NCBI GenBank assembly: GCA_037134895.1
Contig: JBAXLI010000003.1
Coordinates: forward strand, 62,001-126,000
Direction of reading: 5' to 3'
DNA: 64,000 bases
DNA from: CAIRDP01 sp037134895
GTDB lineage: Bacteria; Bacteroidota; Bacteroidia; Bacteroidales; FEN-979
Under the pieces are notes generated by a model. The model was not told the DNA's origin, searched no databases, and saw only the letters and a program-made list of their open reading frames with translations. Shown one piece after another: positions 40,346 to 49,331 of this stretch. Within the stretch, counting starts at the first letter, position 1, and each line of letters starts with the position of its first letter. Both the position numbers and the translations under genes were made by a program.

Positions 40346-41551
40346 ATGGCTAAAGAGATTCTGATATCAATTGCTCAGATCATTCAGATCCTTATTTTTA
40401 CTTATCTGGCGTTATCAACACTTTACTTTTTAGTATTTTCTATTGCTGGATTGTTCACTCATCGTATCCCTCCCTGTTCTGAAAATACCTTCAACAGATT
40501 CATAGTGTTGATTCCCGGCTATAAGGAGGATTTAGTGATTGTTGATGTTGCAGAGCATGCGCTAGGGCAGGATTATCCTCGTGACCGATATGATGTTGCT
40601 GTTATCGCCGATTCATTTCAGCCTGAAACACTTAAAAGTTTAAAAAAACTTCCGATTAAAGTGATCGAGGTAATCTTTGAAAAGAGTTCAAAATCCAGAG
40701 CGCTGAATAAAGCCATGTCGCTGCTTCCCGATGTGTATGATGCGGTAGTGATCCTCGATGCCGATAATTTGATGGCAAATGACTGCCTTGTTAAAATGAA
40801 TGAAGCCCTAAACCGTGGCTTTGATGGTGTACAGGGGCACAGAACTTCAAAAAACCGCAATACGGACTTTGCTATCCTTGACTCGGTAAGTGAGGAGATC
40901 AATAACCAAATTTTCCGTAAAGGTCATCGAGTGCTTGGACTTTCCTCTGCACTGATTGGCTCAGGAATGGCATTCCATTATCAGCTTTATAAGCAATATA
41001 TGTCAGACATTGACTCAACTGGTGAAGATAGAGAACTGGAAATTAAATTGTTCAGCGATGGAAAAAAAATAGAATATCTAGATGATGCTTACATTTTTGA
41101 TGAGAAAGTTCAAAAATCGAAGGTTTTCATGGTTCAAAGAACCAGATGGCTTGCAAACCAGTTTATTTATGCAAAAAGATATTTTTTTTGGAGTATCAAA
41201 CAACTAATTCTAAAGGGGAATATAACTCTTTTTGACAAAGTAATTCAGCAGCTTCTTCCTCCAAGGATTTTTCTGCTTGGCTTTTTGTTTATCATTTTAT
41301 TTGTTTCTATACTATTTAATCCATTTAGATATACCTTCGCATGGATCTCACTAACCGTCCTTTGCGTCATCACCCTTGTTATTTCAACACCAAGAAAGTA
41401 TTACACCTTTTCTACATTAAAAGCAACTCTTCTTCTTCCAAAAGGCTTTATATTTATGTTTTATTCATTAATAAGGATATTTAAAACAAATAAAAGTTGG
41501 GGCCATACAATGCATAGTTTTAATAAAACAAATGATCTGAAAAAAAATTAA
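40346..41551 (+). CDS. Membrane-bound glycosyltransferase family 2 (first of pair)
   Basis: A 401-residue GT-A enzyme with one N-terminal membrane helix, a cytosolic catalytic domain and about three C-terminal helices. This layout is shared by cellulose/hyaluronan-synthase-like processive or single-addition GT2 enzymes. Motifs: VLIPGYKEDLVIVDVAEHAL, VVILDADNLM (DAD motif), VLGLSSALIGSGMAFHY and TGEDRELEIKL with acidic base, then VQRTRWLANQFIYAKRY (RxRW, the QxxRW-like acceptor motif). A paralogue follows after 5 bp. The enzyme's donor is unknown. Confidence 0.92.
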   Translation: MAKEILISIAQIIQILIFTYLALSTLYFLVFSIAGLFTHRIPPCSENTFNRFIVLIPGYKEDLVIVDVAEHALGQDYPRDRYDVAVIADSFQPETLKSLKKLPIKVIEVIFEKSSKSRALNKAMSLLPDVYDAVVILDADNLMANDCLVKMNEALNRGFDGVQGHRTSKNRNTDFAILDSVSEEINNQIFRKGHRVLGLSSALIGSGMAFHYQLYKQYMSDIDSTGEDRELEIKLFSDGKKIEYLDDAYIFDEKVQKSKVFMVQRTRWLANQFIYAKRYFFWSIKQLILKGNITLFDKVIQQLLPPRIFLLGFLFIILFVSILFNPFRYTFAWISLTVLCVITLVISTPRKYYTFSTLKATLLLPKGFIFMFYSLIRIFKTNKSWGHTMHSFNKTNDLKKN

Positions 41552-41556
41552 TAAAT

Positions 41557-42744
41557 ATGCAGCTAATACGTCATGTTGTCGGAATAATTGAAATTGTAAT
41601 TTTCATTTATTTGGCTTTAAACGTGTTGTACATTCTTGTATTTGCAATTGCCGGCGTATTAAGGGATAAAAAAAGCAATTGGTGTTTCACAAGGTTTCGT
41701 CATATTACACTCCTGATTACAGCATACAAAGAAGACTTTATTATTGAATCTATTATAAAATCAGCCCTCCAACAGGATTACCCTTCAGAAAACATTGAGA
41801 TTATTTTGATTGCTGATTCCTTCACTTCTCAAACAATTGAATCTTTAAAAGCTTATCAAATAAAATTGGTAATTGCTAAATTAAATGAAAGCACCAAGGT
41901 TTATTCAATGCAATTAGCTTTAAAATACTTATCTACTAAAACTGATTTTGTTGTCGTTCTTGATGCAGATAATGTAATGGAAAAAGGCTTCCTAAGAAAA
42001 TTAAACCTTTCATTTGCATCAGGCTTTAGGGTTTTTCAATGCCACCGGACTGCAAAAAACACAAATAGTTCATTTGCCCTTTTAGATGCAATCAGTGAGG
42101 AAGTAAATAATAATATTTTTCGTGAAGGTCAAAGGGCTCTTGGATTATCGGCTGCATTGATAGGTTCTGCGATTGCATTTGAGATTGATATTTACAATCA
42201 ATTTATTCCTAATCTTAAGGCAATTGGTGGATTTGATAAAGAACTTGAGTTGGAACTTATGAAATCACAAATAAAAATTGAATATCTTAGCGATGCATAT
42301 GTGTATGACGAAAAAGTTGCTGATTCTCAGGCCTTTTATAACCAACGCCGAAGATGGATTTCTGCCCAGCTTTTTTATTTAGGGAAAAGTATATTATCAA
42401 GTCTTTCTTCACTTTTCTTTCATGGGAATGTCGAATTGTTTAATAAAACACTGCAATTCTCTCTGTTTCCAAGAGCTATGTTACTGGGAACATTAATCAC
42501 CATGAACTTCATTCATCTCTTTTTTGAACCCACTACTTTTTCATTTCTTTGGCTTTTAATGCTTATTTTATGTTCAATTGCAATACTAATATCAATTCCC
42601 CTACATTTTTATACAAAGCAAACAATGAAAGCGATACTTTCATTACCTGTTGCTTTCCTCCTGATGGTATTGATATTATTCAGGTTAAAAAAAGCCAATA
42701 AAAAATTCATACACACCGAGCATCATTATAAATCATATTTATAA
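41557..42744 (+). CDS. Membrane-bound glycosyltransferase family 2 (second of pair)
   Basis: A 395-residue paralogue of the previous gene: the same N-terminal helix, LLITAYKEDFIIESIIKSAL, FVVVLDADNVME, ALGLSAALIGSAIAFEI, GGFDKELELELMKS and NQRRRWISAQLFYLGKS, plus C-terminal helices. Identity is moderate, so the pair has diverged. The region is strongly AT-rich compared with rfbF/rfbG. The next gene starts 8 bp downstream. Confidence 0.92.
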   Translation: MQLIRHVVGIIEIVIFIYLALNVLYILVFAIAGVLRDKKSNWCFTRFRHITLLITAYKEDFIIESIIKSALQQDYPSENIEIILIADSFTSQTIESLKAYQIKLVIAKLNESTKVYSMQLALKYLSTKTDFVVVLDADNVMEKGFLRKLNLSFASGFRVFQCHRTAKNTNSSFALLDAISEEVNNNIFREGQRALGLSAALIGSAIAFEIDIYNQFIPNLKAIGGFDKELELELMKSQIKIEYLSDAYVYDEKVADSQAFYNQRRRWISAQLFYLGKSILSSLSSLFFHGNVELFNKTLQFSLFPRAMLLGTLITMNFIHLFFEPTTFSFLWLLMLILCSIAILISIPLHFYTKQTMKAILSLPVAFLLMVLILFRLKKANKKFIHTEHHYKSYL

Positions 42745-42752
42745 ATCAAAAT

Positions 42753-43892
42753 ATGAGAATAGGTATTGAAGGACAGCGTCTTTTCCGGAAAAAGAAACAT
42801 GGAATGGACATAGTAACACTTGAACTTGTTAGGAATCTAATGGAAATCGATAATGTAAATGAATACAGTATTTTCATTAAAAAGGACGAAAGTCCGTGTC
42901 TTGAATCCTTTAGAAACTTCAATGTTGTTGTTCTTGAGAAACGAAAATACCCGATATGGGAGCAAATGATGCTACCGGCAGCAGTCAGAAAAGCAGGTTG
43001 CGAAATTTTGCATTGTACTGCAAATACAGCACCTTACTATGTATCCTTACCACTTGTTCTTACTCTCCATGATATCATTTATATGGAAAATCTAAGTCTT
43101 TTCAGAAAAGGGTTTTCTAAATACCAGAAATTCGGAAATATTTACAGGAGAATGGTCGTACCAAGTGCTGTAAGAAAATGTAAGAAAATAATAACTGTTT
43201 CGGAATTTGAGAAACAAAGGATTTCTTCTTTTTTTAAAATTGACGATTCCAGGATTACTACAATTTATAATGGGGTTAGTTCTCACTTTAGACCCATAAC
43301 AAACCCTGATGTGCTATCAAGGCTTAAATTTCAATATAAACTTCCTGAAAGATTTGTCTTTTTCCTTGGGAACACGGATCCCAAAAAAAATACTATTGGG
43401 GTTCTTAAAGCGCTCTCACTTTTCAATAAAAAATCGTCCGATAAATTACACCTTGTAATATTGGATTTTAATAAGGAAGCTCTGAGTAAACTTCTTGGTG
43501 AGGTCGGAGACGAAAGCCTTGTTGATTATATCACTTTAACAGGTTACATCCCCAATTCCGAATTGCCTGGAATCTACACTTTAAGTTCTGTTTTTCTATA
43601 TCCGTCTTTAAGGGAAAGTTTTGGAATTCCTATCCTTGAGGCAATGGCCTGCGGTACCCCTGTTATAACCTCAAATACTTCCTCAATGCCTGAAATTGGA
43701 GGAAATGCTGCCCTTTTTGTTGATCCATTCAATCCTGAACAGATTAAAGATGCTATTCTTCGTCTATTTTCAAATATAGAGTTACGATCAAATCTTATTG
43801 CTTCTGGCTTTGAACAATCCAGAAAATTCACTTGGAGAACCATGGCAATGCACGTATTAGATGTATATAGTAAAATTTTGTTGAATAAATAA
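42753..43892 (+). CDS. Glycosyltransferase family 4 (GT-B), first of pair
   Basis: A 379-residue GT-B enzyme. N-terminus RIGIEGQRLFRKKKHGMD (acceptor-binding glycine loop), middle TLHDIIYMENLSLF, nucleotide-sugar domain FFLGNTDPKKNTIGVLKAL, and C-terminal FLYPSLRESFGIPILEAMAC with the EX7E motif, then GTPVITSNTSSMPEIGGNA. The next gene has the same length and the same motifs nearly residue for residue, so the two are recent tandem duplicates (about two-thirds identical by eye). Confidence 0.94.
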   Translation: MRIGIEGQRLFRKKKHGMDIVTLELVRNLMEIDNVNEYSIFIKKDESPCLESFRNFNVVVLEKRKYPIWEQMMLPAAVRKAGCEILHCTANTAPYYVSLPLVLTLHDIIYMENLSLFRKGFSKYQKFGNIYRRMVVPSAVRKCKKIITVSEFEKQRISSFFKIDDSRITTIYNGVSSHFRPITNPDVLSRLKFQYKLPERFVFFLGNTDPKKNTIGVLKALSLFNKKSSDKLHLVILDFNKEALSKLLGEVGDESLVDYITLTGYIPNSELPGIYTLSSVFLYPSLRESFGIPILEAMACGTPVITSNTSSMPEIGGNAALFVDPFNPEQIKDAILRLFSNIELRSNLIASGFEQSRKFTWRTMAMHVLDVYSKILLNK

Positions 43893-43901
43893 AATGTAAT
43901 T

Positions 43902-45041
43902 ATGCGAATCGGTATTGAAGGTCAGCGGCTATTTAGGAGGAAAAAACATGGGATGGATATGGTTGCATTGGAACTGGTAAAAAACCTCATGAAAATTGAT
44001 TATGAAAACGAATATTATATTTTCGTTAAAAAAGATGAAAATCCATGTCTCGAATCAATTAGAAACTTTAACATCGTTGAACTTGAAAGCAAATCTTATC
44101 CTATATGGGAACAGAAGAGCCTGCCAATCGCAGCTAAGAAAGCAGGCTGCGAGATTCTGCATTGCACCAGCAATACTGCCCCCATATATACTTCTATCCC
44201 GCTTGTCGTAACACTTCATGATATAATTTATATGGAAAGCCTAAGCCTTTTCAAGAAAGGGTTTTCCAATTATCAGAAATTTGGTAATATCTACAGGAGA
44301 ATGGTTATACCTCGCGTGGCAAAAAAATGTATAAAACTAATTACAGTTTCAGAATATTCAAAGAATCGCATTTCGACATTTTTTCACATTGATGATTCCA
44401 GGATTAAAGCGATTTATAATGGGGTGAGTCCACATTTCCATCCAACTACCAATAACGAAATCATCAGCAACATAAAACTAAGTTATAAACTTCCAGAGAA
44501 ATTTGTCCTTTTCTTAGGTAACACGGATCCCAAAAAAAATACCATTGGTGTATTGCGTGCGATCTCGATTTTCAACAAAACTTCGGAAGATAAAATTCAC
44601 TTGGTGATGCTTGACTTTGAGAAAGAAGCCTTGATTAATCTTATTGATAAGGTTAGGGATAAAGATCTAATTAATTATATCACTCTTCCGGGCTATGTTA
44701 ATTACTCTGATTTACCGGGAATATATTCGATGAGTTCAATATTTCTTTATCCTTCATTAACAGAAGGATTTGGTATTCCAATTCTGGAAGCCATGGCCTG
44801 TGGAACACCTGTCATTACATCAAATACTTCGTCAATGCCTGAAATTGGTGGGAATGCCGCCATTTTTATTGATCCTTATAAACCTGAACAAATTGCCGAT
44901 GCGATCGCATTGCTGCTGTCGGATCCCGAAAAATGTAAACAGTTGGTAACACTGGGATTTGAACAATCGAAGAAATTTACCTGGAGAAATATGGCAACCG
45001 AGGTACTGGATGTTTACACTGAAATTCTTTCAAACAAATAA
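43902..45041 (+). CDS. Glycosyltransferase family 4 (GT-B), second of pair
   Basis: A 379-residue GT-B enzyme and the tandem copy of 42753-43892: RIGIEGQRLFRRKKHGMD at the start, TLHDIIYMESLSLFKKGF, LFLGNTDPKKNTIGVLRAI, FLYPSLTEGFGIPILEAMAC and GTPVITSNTSSMPEIGGNAA. Differences cluster in the N-terminal (acceptor) half, as expected if the two add the same donor sugar to different acceptors; that is an inference. Confidence 0.94.
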   Translation: MRIGIEGQRLFRRKKHGMDMVALELVKNLMKIDYENEYYIFVKKDENPCLESIRNFNIVELESKSYPIWEQKSLPIAAKKAGCEILHCTSNTAPIYTSIPLVVTLHDIIYMESLSLFKKGFSNYQKFGNIYRRMVIPRVAKKCIKLITVSEYSKNRISTFFHIDDSRIKAIYNGVSPHFHPTTNNEIISNIKLSYKLPEKFVLFLGNTDPKKNTIGVLRAISIFNKTSEDKIHLVMLDFEKEALINLIDKVRDKDLINYITLPGYVNYSDLPGIYSMSSIFLYPSLTEGFGIPILEAMACGTPVITSNTSSMPEIGGNAAIFIDPYKPEQIADAIALLLSDPEKCKQLVTLGFEQSKKFTWRNMATEVLDVYTEILSNK

Positions 45042-45052
45042 ATAATCAATAT

Positions 45053-46261
45053 ATGCCAAAGAAAAGAGATTTTATAGTTCACAGCCTGCAATCCTGGATT
45101 GCTTTTTTTGGAACCACGGTTTCAAAATACATAACGCTGGAACTCTGCAAAACTAATCGTGTTATCTTCCTTGACACTCCCCTACCAAGAAATTACCAGC
45201 TTTTCAAGCGAGATGCAGCTGAAACAAAAAAATACTCCAAGATTTTCAGCGGACAGGAACCTGAACTGGAACAAATCAACGAGAATCTCTGGATCATGCA
45301 CCCCAGTACTGTACTGGAATCGATAAACTGGATTTCAAATCCGGGAATCCATGACTGGTTCGGTAAAATGAACGACAGGCGCTATGCTAAAAAAGCGCAG
45401 GAAGCCATCGACAAACTGCACTTTAAGGATTTTATCATCCTGAATGATAATTCCATGATCAGCGGGATAAACTTCAAAGAATTGCTGAAGCCTGCTGTTT
45501 CAATATACTTTCTTAGAGACCATGTCACTAAGGTTGCCTATCATGCAACTCACGGAGCCAGGCAGGAACCCGAAATGATTAAAAGGTCTGACATCGTGGT
45601 AACCAACTCACCATACTTTACCGATTATGCAAAAAAATTCAACCCTAATTCATACTTCATAGGCCAGGGAGTTGACATTGATCTGTATAATGATGATAAA
45701 GGAACGCTTAGCGTACCTGATGAACTGAAAAATATTCCTCATCCGCGGATAGGATATACTGGCAACATCGTCACCTTAAGACTTGACCTTGACCTCCTGG
45801 TTTATATTGCCGAACAGCGTCCTGATTGGAGCCTGGTATTGGTTGGTCCCGAAGATGAGGCATTTAAAAACAGCAAGCTCCACCAGATGAAAAATGTTTA
45901 TTTCCTTGGCGGAAGACCGGGTACCGAATTGCCGGGGTTTGTAAAAGGATTCGACGTTGCTATCAATCCGCAGATAATCAATGAAATAACAAATATCAAT
46001 TATCCATTGAAACTCGATGAGTACCTTGCCATGGGCGTACCTGTTGCTGCTACCAAAACATGGTTCATGGACTATTATTTTTCGAAGGATTCATATCTTG
46101 CCGCAACAAAAGAGGAGTATATTACCCAGATCACAAAAGCCCTTGCCGAAGACTCACCTGAAAAGCATAAGGAACGGATACTGCTTGGGAAAAGCCATTC
46201 CTGGGGCAATTTCGTTGATAAATTATATACTTATATTGATCTTTTTCTTGACAAACGCTGA
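45053..46261 (+). CDS. Glycosyltransferase (GT-B), homologue of the interrupted gene, copy 1
   Basis: A 402-residue GT-B enzyme: start DFIVHSLQSWIAFFGTTVSK, middle VYFLGGRPGTELPGFVKGFDV, donor-site GYTGNIVTLRLDLDLLVYIA, and INYPLKLDEYLAMGVPVAAT near the end. It matches the interrupted gene (35862/39210) and the following gene. Together these three form a small family with residues FDIV/FIV at the start and the EYLAxGxPV motif. It follows the GT4 pair by 11 bp. Confidence 0.92.
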   Translation: MPKKRDFIVHSLQSWIAFFGTTVSKYITLELCKTNRVIFLDTPLPRNYQLFKRDAAETKKYSKIFSGQEPELEQINENLWIMHPSTVLESINWISNPGIHDWFGKMNDRRYAKKAQEAIDKLHFKDFIILNDNSMISGINFKELLKPAVSIYFLRDHVTKVAYHATHGARQEPEMIKRSDIVVTNSPYFTDYAKKFNPNSYFIGQGVDIDLYNDDKGTLSVPDELKNIPHPRIGYTGNIVTLRLDLDLLVYIAEQRPDWSLVLVGPEDEAFKNSKLHQMKNVYFLGGRPGTELPGFVKGFDVAINPQIINEITNINYPLKLDEYLAMGVPVAATKTWFMDYYFSKDSYLAATKEEYITQITKALAEDSPEKHKERILLGKSHSWGNFVDKLYTYIDLFLDKR

Positions 46262-46263
46262 TT

Positions 46264-47460
46264 ATGATGCAGGGATCCGGAGAATTTGATATTGTGATCA
46301 CCAGTCTGCAAGGCATCAACTACAGCGCCGGCTCCAACCCGGTGAACCTGGCTTATGTGTTTGCGAAAAAGCACAGAGTATTGTATGTCAACTATCCCGC
46401 CGACCGAATGTCGCTGTTGAGGCACAGGAAGGATCCCAATATACGCAGGAGGATCAGCGTGATCAAAGGGAAGGAAGAAGCCCTGGTTAAAGTGCAGGAG
46501 AATTTATGGTCGTTTTATCCGAAGACTGTTCTTGAATCGATCAGCCAGATCGGGAATAACCGGATTTTTGATTTCCTCAACAGGATTAACGGTCGAAGGT
46601 TTGCATCTGAGATCAACAAGGCAATTCAGACCCTTGGATTTAAAAATATCCTGATATTCTGTGATGAAGACATGTTCAGGAGCTTTTATCTTAAAGAACT
46701 GATCAAACCCGCTGTTTTCATGTATTATCTAAGGGATAAACTGATCGCTGTTGACTGGTGGAAAAAGCAGGGCATCCGCATTGAAGCACAACTAATCGCA
46801 AAGGCTGATGTCGCTGTTGCCAACTCGGTTCACCTGGCAAATTATTGCAGACAGTTCAACCCTAAATCATTTTATGTTGGCCAGGGTTGTGATGTTACTT
46901 TGTTTAATTCAAAGATCATTAAAGACCCTCCTCCTTCAGATATCAGGGACATCAAAAAGCCAATAATCGGGTATATCGGGGTCTTATATAAACTCAGGCT
47001 CGATCTTGAGGTGATCAGGCATATCGCAGTTGAAAAACCAGGTTGGAGCCTTGTTCTAATTGGTCCGGAAGATGAAGAGTTTAAAAATTCCGATCTCCAT
47101 AAACTTCCTAATGTTTATTTCCTTGGCAGCAAGCCCCTTGAAACACTCCCCCCCTATCTTGCATGCTTTGACGTTGGAATTAATCCGCAGATTATCAATG
47201 AAGTAACCATTGGAAACTACCCGCGCAAGATCGACGAATACCTGGCCATGGGAAAACCAACGGTTGCCACTCATACAGAAGCCATGACAGCATTCGGTGA
47301 GCACACTTACCTTGCTACCTCCAGGGAGGAATATGTAAAACTCATCCAGCTCGCTTTGGATGAAGATTCCGAAGAAAAATCACGGGCCAGGGAGAACTTC
47401 GCCAGGGGGCATACCTGGGAAGCAAACGCGAATGAAATATTTAAAGCCCTTGAGCAATGA
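46264..47460 (+). CDS. Glycosyltransferase (GT-B), homologue of the interrupted gene, copy 2
   Basis: A 398-residue GT-B enzyme closely related to the preceding gene: FDIVITSLQGINYSAGSNPV, the inter-domain MYYLRDKLIAVDWWKKQGIR, GYIGVLYKLRLDLEVIRHIA, VYFLGSKPLETLPPYLACFDV and YPRKIDEYLAMGKPTVAT. The stop overlaps the acyltransferase start by 4 bp, indicating translational coupling. Start at 46264 lies 2 bp after the previous stop. Confidence 0.92.
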   Translation: MMQGSGEFDIVITSLQGINYSAGSNPVNLAYVFAKKHRVLYVNYPADRMSLLRHRKDPNIRRRISVIKGKEEALVKVQENLWSFYPKTVLESISQIGNNRIFDFLNRINGRRFASEINKAIQTLGFKNILIFCDEDMFRSFYLKELIKPAVFMYYLRDKLIAVDWWKKQGIRIEAQLIAKADVAVANSVHLANYCRQFNPKSFYVGQGCDVTLFNSKIIKDPPPSDIRDIKKPIIGYIGVLYKLRLDLEVIRHIAVEKPGWSLVLIGPEDEEFKNSDLHKLPNVYFLGSKPLETLPPYLACFDVGINPQIINEVTIGNYPRKIDEYLAMGKPTVATHTEAMTAFGEHTYLATSREEYVKLIQLALDEDSEEKSRARENFARGHTWEANANEIFKALEQ

Positions 47461-48116
47461 ATAAAGACGATACTCCGATTCTACAACCAGCCGTTGACGG
47501 TTCATTAAAAAGCAGGATCAAATCCAATCCAAAGCTGAAATCACTTGCAATTTATTTAATGACTCCAAAAAATCAAGCCCGGCCCAGGTTATGGGTGAAA
47601 TTGTTTTTGAATCCCTTCAAGCATAAGAGAGGGCGGGGTTCTTCTATTTACAGGAAAGCAAGACTTGATGTGTTTCCTTATAATGACTTTGTTCTCGGAA
47701 AAGATTCTACCATCGAGGATAACGCTACAGTCAATAATGGCGCTGGTTCCCTGTACATTGGCGAACGTTCGAGGATAGGAATAGGCTGTACGGTGATCGG
47801 GCCGGTAACCATGGGGAATGATATCATGCTGGCACAGAACATCGTTGTTTCGGGACTTAATCATTCCTACCAGGACATTACCAGGCCAATAAGCCTTCAG
47901 AAACAGACCACATCAATGATCACGATCGAGGATGAGGTTTGGGTTGGTGCCAATTCGGTAATTGTCGCCGGGGTAAGGATTGGGAAACATTCAGTGATTG
48001 CGGCAGGAAGCGTTGTAACCAAAGATGTTCCCCCATATTCTGTCGTTGGAGGGAATCCGGCAAAAATACTCAAAGCCTATAACTCCGAAACTAAACAATG
48101 GGAGCGAAAGACATAA
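47457..48116 (+). CDS. Left-handed beta-helix acyltransferase (second copy)
   Basis: A 219-residue LbH acyltransferase similar to 39604-40242: NNGAGSLYIGERSRIGIGC, NIVVSGLNHSYQDITRP with the conserved His loop, then VWVGANSVIVAGVRIGKHS and VVGGNPAKILKAYN. Predicted to O-acetylate a polysaccharide sugar. It starts within the last 4 bp of the upstream transferase gene. The next GT2 start (48139) is 22 bp after the stop; a longer frame from 48025 in another register overlaps this gene but is not used. Confidence 0.93.
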   Translation: MNKDDTPILQPAVDGSLKSRIKSNPKLKSLAIYLMTPKNQARPRLWVKLFLNPFKHKRGRGSSIYRKARLDVFPYNDFVLGKDSTIEDNATVNNGAGSLYIGERSRIGIGCTVIGPVTMGNDIMLAQNIVVSGLNHSYQDITRPISLQKQTTSMITIEDEVWVGANSVIVAGVRIGKHSVIAAGSVVTKDVPPYSVVGGNPAKILKAYNSETKQWERKT

Positions 48117-48138
48117 ATCCCTGATTAAATTGTTGGTT

Positions 48139-49317
48139 ATGACGATTTTAAAAATTACTTTCTGGGTATTTCTATTCATTGTTTTTTATGCATATCTGGG
48201 TTATGGAATATTGCTTTTTTTCCTTGTAAGACTTAAACGAATCATTAAAAAAAGCAAAGCAGCTGAGGAAAAGGATTTTGAACCGGAGGTGACCTTGTTT
48301 GTTACAGCATATAATGAAAAGGACTTCATTGATGCCAAAATCAAGAACTCACTTTCACTCGATTACCCAAAGGAAAGAGTCAGGCAGGTATGGATCACCG
48401 ATGGTTCTGATGACGGCACTCCTGAAATGCTGAGTCATTATGAGGGTGTTGAAGTATATCATCTGTCGCTGAGAGCTGGAAAAGTTGCCGCAATGAACCG
48501 TGGCATGCAGTTTGTAAAAACACCTATAGTGATCTTTTCCGATGGAAATACTCTCCTTGGCAAGGAATCTATCCGAAGGATCGTCAGCTTGTTCAGAGAT
48601 CCTGTTGTTGGTTGTGTTTCAGGAGAGAAGAGAATATTCAACAAGGATTCTGCTGCTGCAACCGAAGGTATTTACTGGAAATATGAATCAACCCTGAAAA
48701 AGTGGGATGCTGAGTTATATTCTGTTGTTGGTGCAGCCGGCGAGCTTTTTGCCCTGAGAACTGAACTTTTTCAGCCCGTTGAACCCGACACCTTGCTTGA
48801 TGATTTTATCATTTCACTGCGGATTGCTGAGAAGGGCTATACAATACAATACGATCCACAAGCTTATGCCATTGAGAATCCTTCTGCCAGTGTCAAAGAA
48901 GAGCTCAAGCGGAAAATACGGATTTCAGCCGGAGGCATACAATCAATCGTCCGTTTGAAAGAATTGCTGAATCCTTTTCGTTATGGGATCCTTTCATTTC
49001 AGTACATTTCACACAGGGTCCTCAGATGGACTCTTGCCCCTTTGGGCCTCCTGATCATGCTGTTCTGTTCGGCCTGTATTGTAGCTGCGGATGGGTTGCT
49101 TAATTACTGCAGTATTTATGTCTGGTTATTCTGGGGACAGATTGCCTTTTATTTGGCAGCTATCTTAGGATGGTACCTTGAAGAAAGGAAAATAAAACTT
49201 AAAGTGCTTTTTGTGCCTTATTACTTTTCGATTATGAACCTTGCCGTTTTTCTTGGGTTTGCAAGGTATATCAGGAACCAGCAATCAGTAAACTGGGAAA
49301 GGGCCAAAAGGAGCTGA
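48139..49317 (+). CDS. Membrane-bound glycosyltransferase family 2
   Basis: A 392-residue protein starting at the ATG at 48139, where an N-terminal helix (ILKITFWVFLFIVFYAYLGY) begins; the longer frame from 48025 adds 38 residues with no homology sense. The catalytic domain has VTLFVTAYNEKDFIDAKIKN, ITDGSDDGTPEML, VIFSDGNTLLGKES (DGN, the D-X-D-like site) and DTLLDDFIISLRIAEKG (acid/base), then RKIRISAGGIQSI. About four C-terminal helices follow. It is another member of the processive-type GT2 group that may act in the repeat unit or in a side function. Confidence 0.92.
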   Translation: MTILKITFWVFLFIVFYAYLGYGILLFFLVRLKRIIKKSKAAEEKDFEPEVTLFVTAYNEKDFIDAKIKNSLSLDYPKERVRQVWITDGSDDGTPEMLSHYEGVEVYHLSLRAGKVAAMNRGMQFVKTPIVIFSDGNTLLGKESIRRIVSLFRDPVVGCVSGEKRIFNKDSAAATEGIYWKYESTLKKWDAELYSVVGAAGELFALRTELFQPVEPDTLLDDFIISLRIAEKGYTIQYDPQAYAIENPSASVKEELKRKIRISAGGIQSIVRLKELLNPFRYGILSFQYISHRVLRWTLAPLGLLIMLFCSACIVAADGLLNYCSIYVWLFWGQIAFYLAAILGWYLEERKIKLKVLFVPYYFSIMNLAVFLGFARYIRNQQSVNWERAKRS

Positions 49318-49331
49318 AAATTAATGGTTAT

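Noticed and set aside
48025..48138. Upstream extension of the GT2 gene at 48139
   Set aside because: It overlaps the acyltransferase gene out of frame; the membrane helix starts right after the ATG at 48139.
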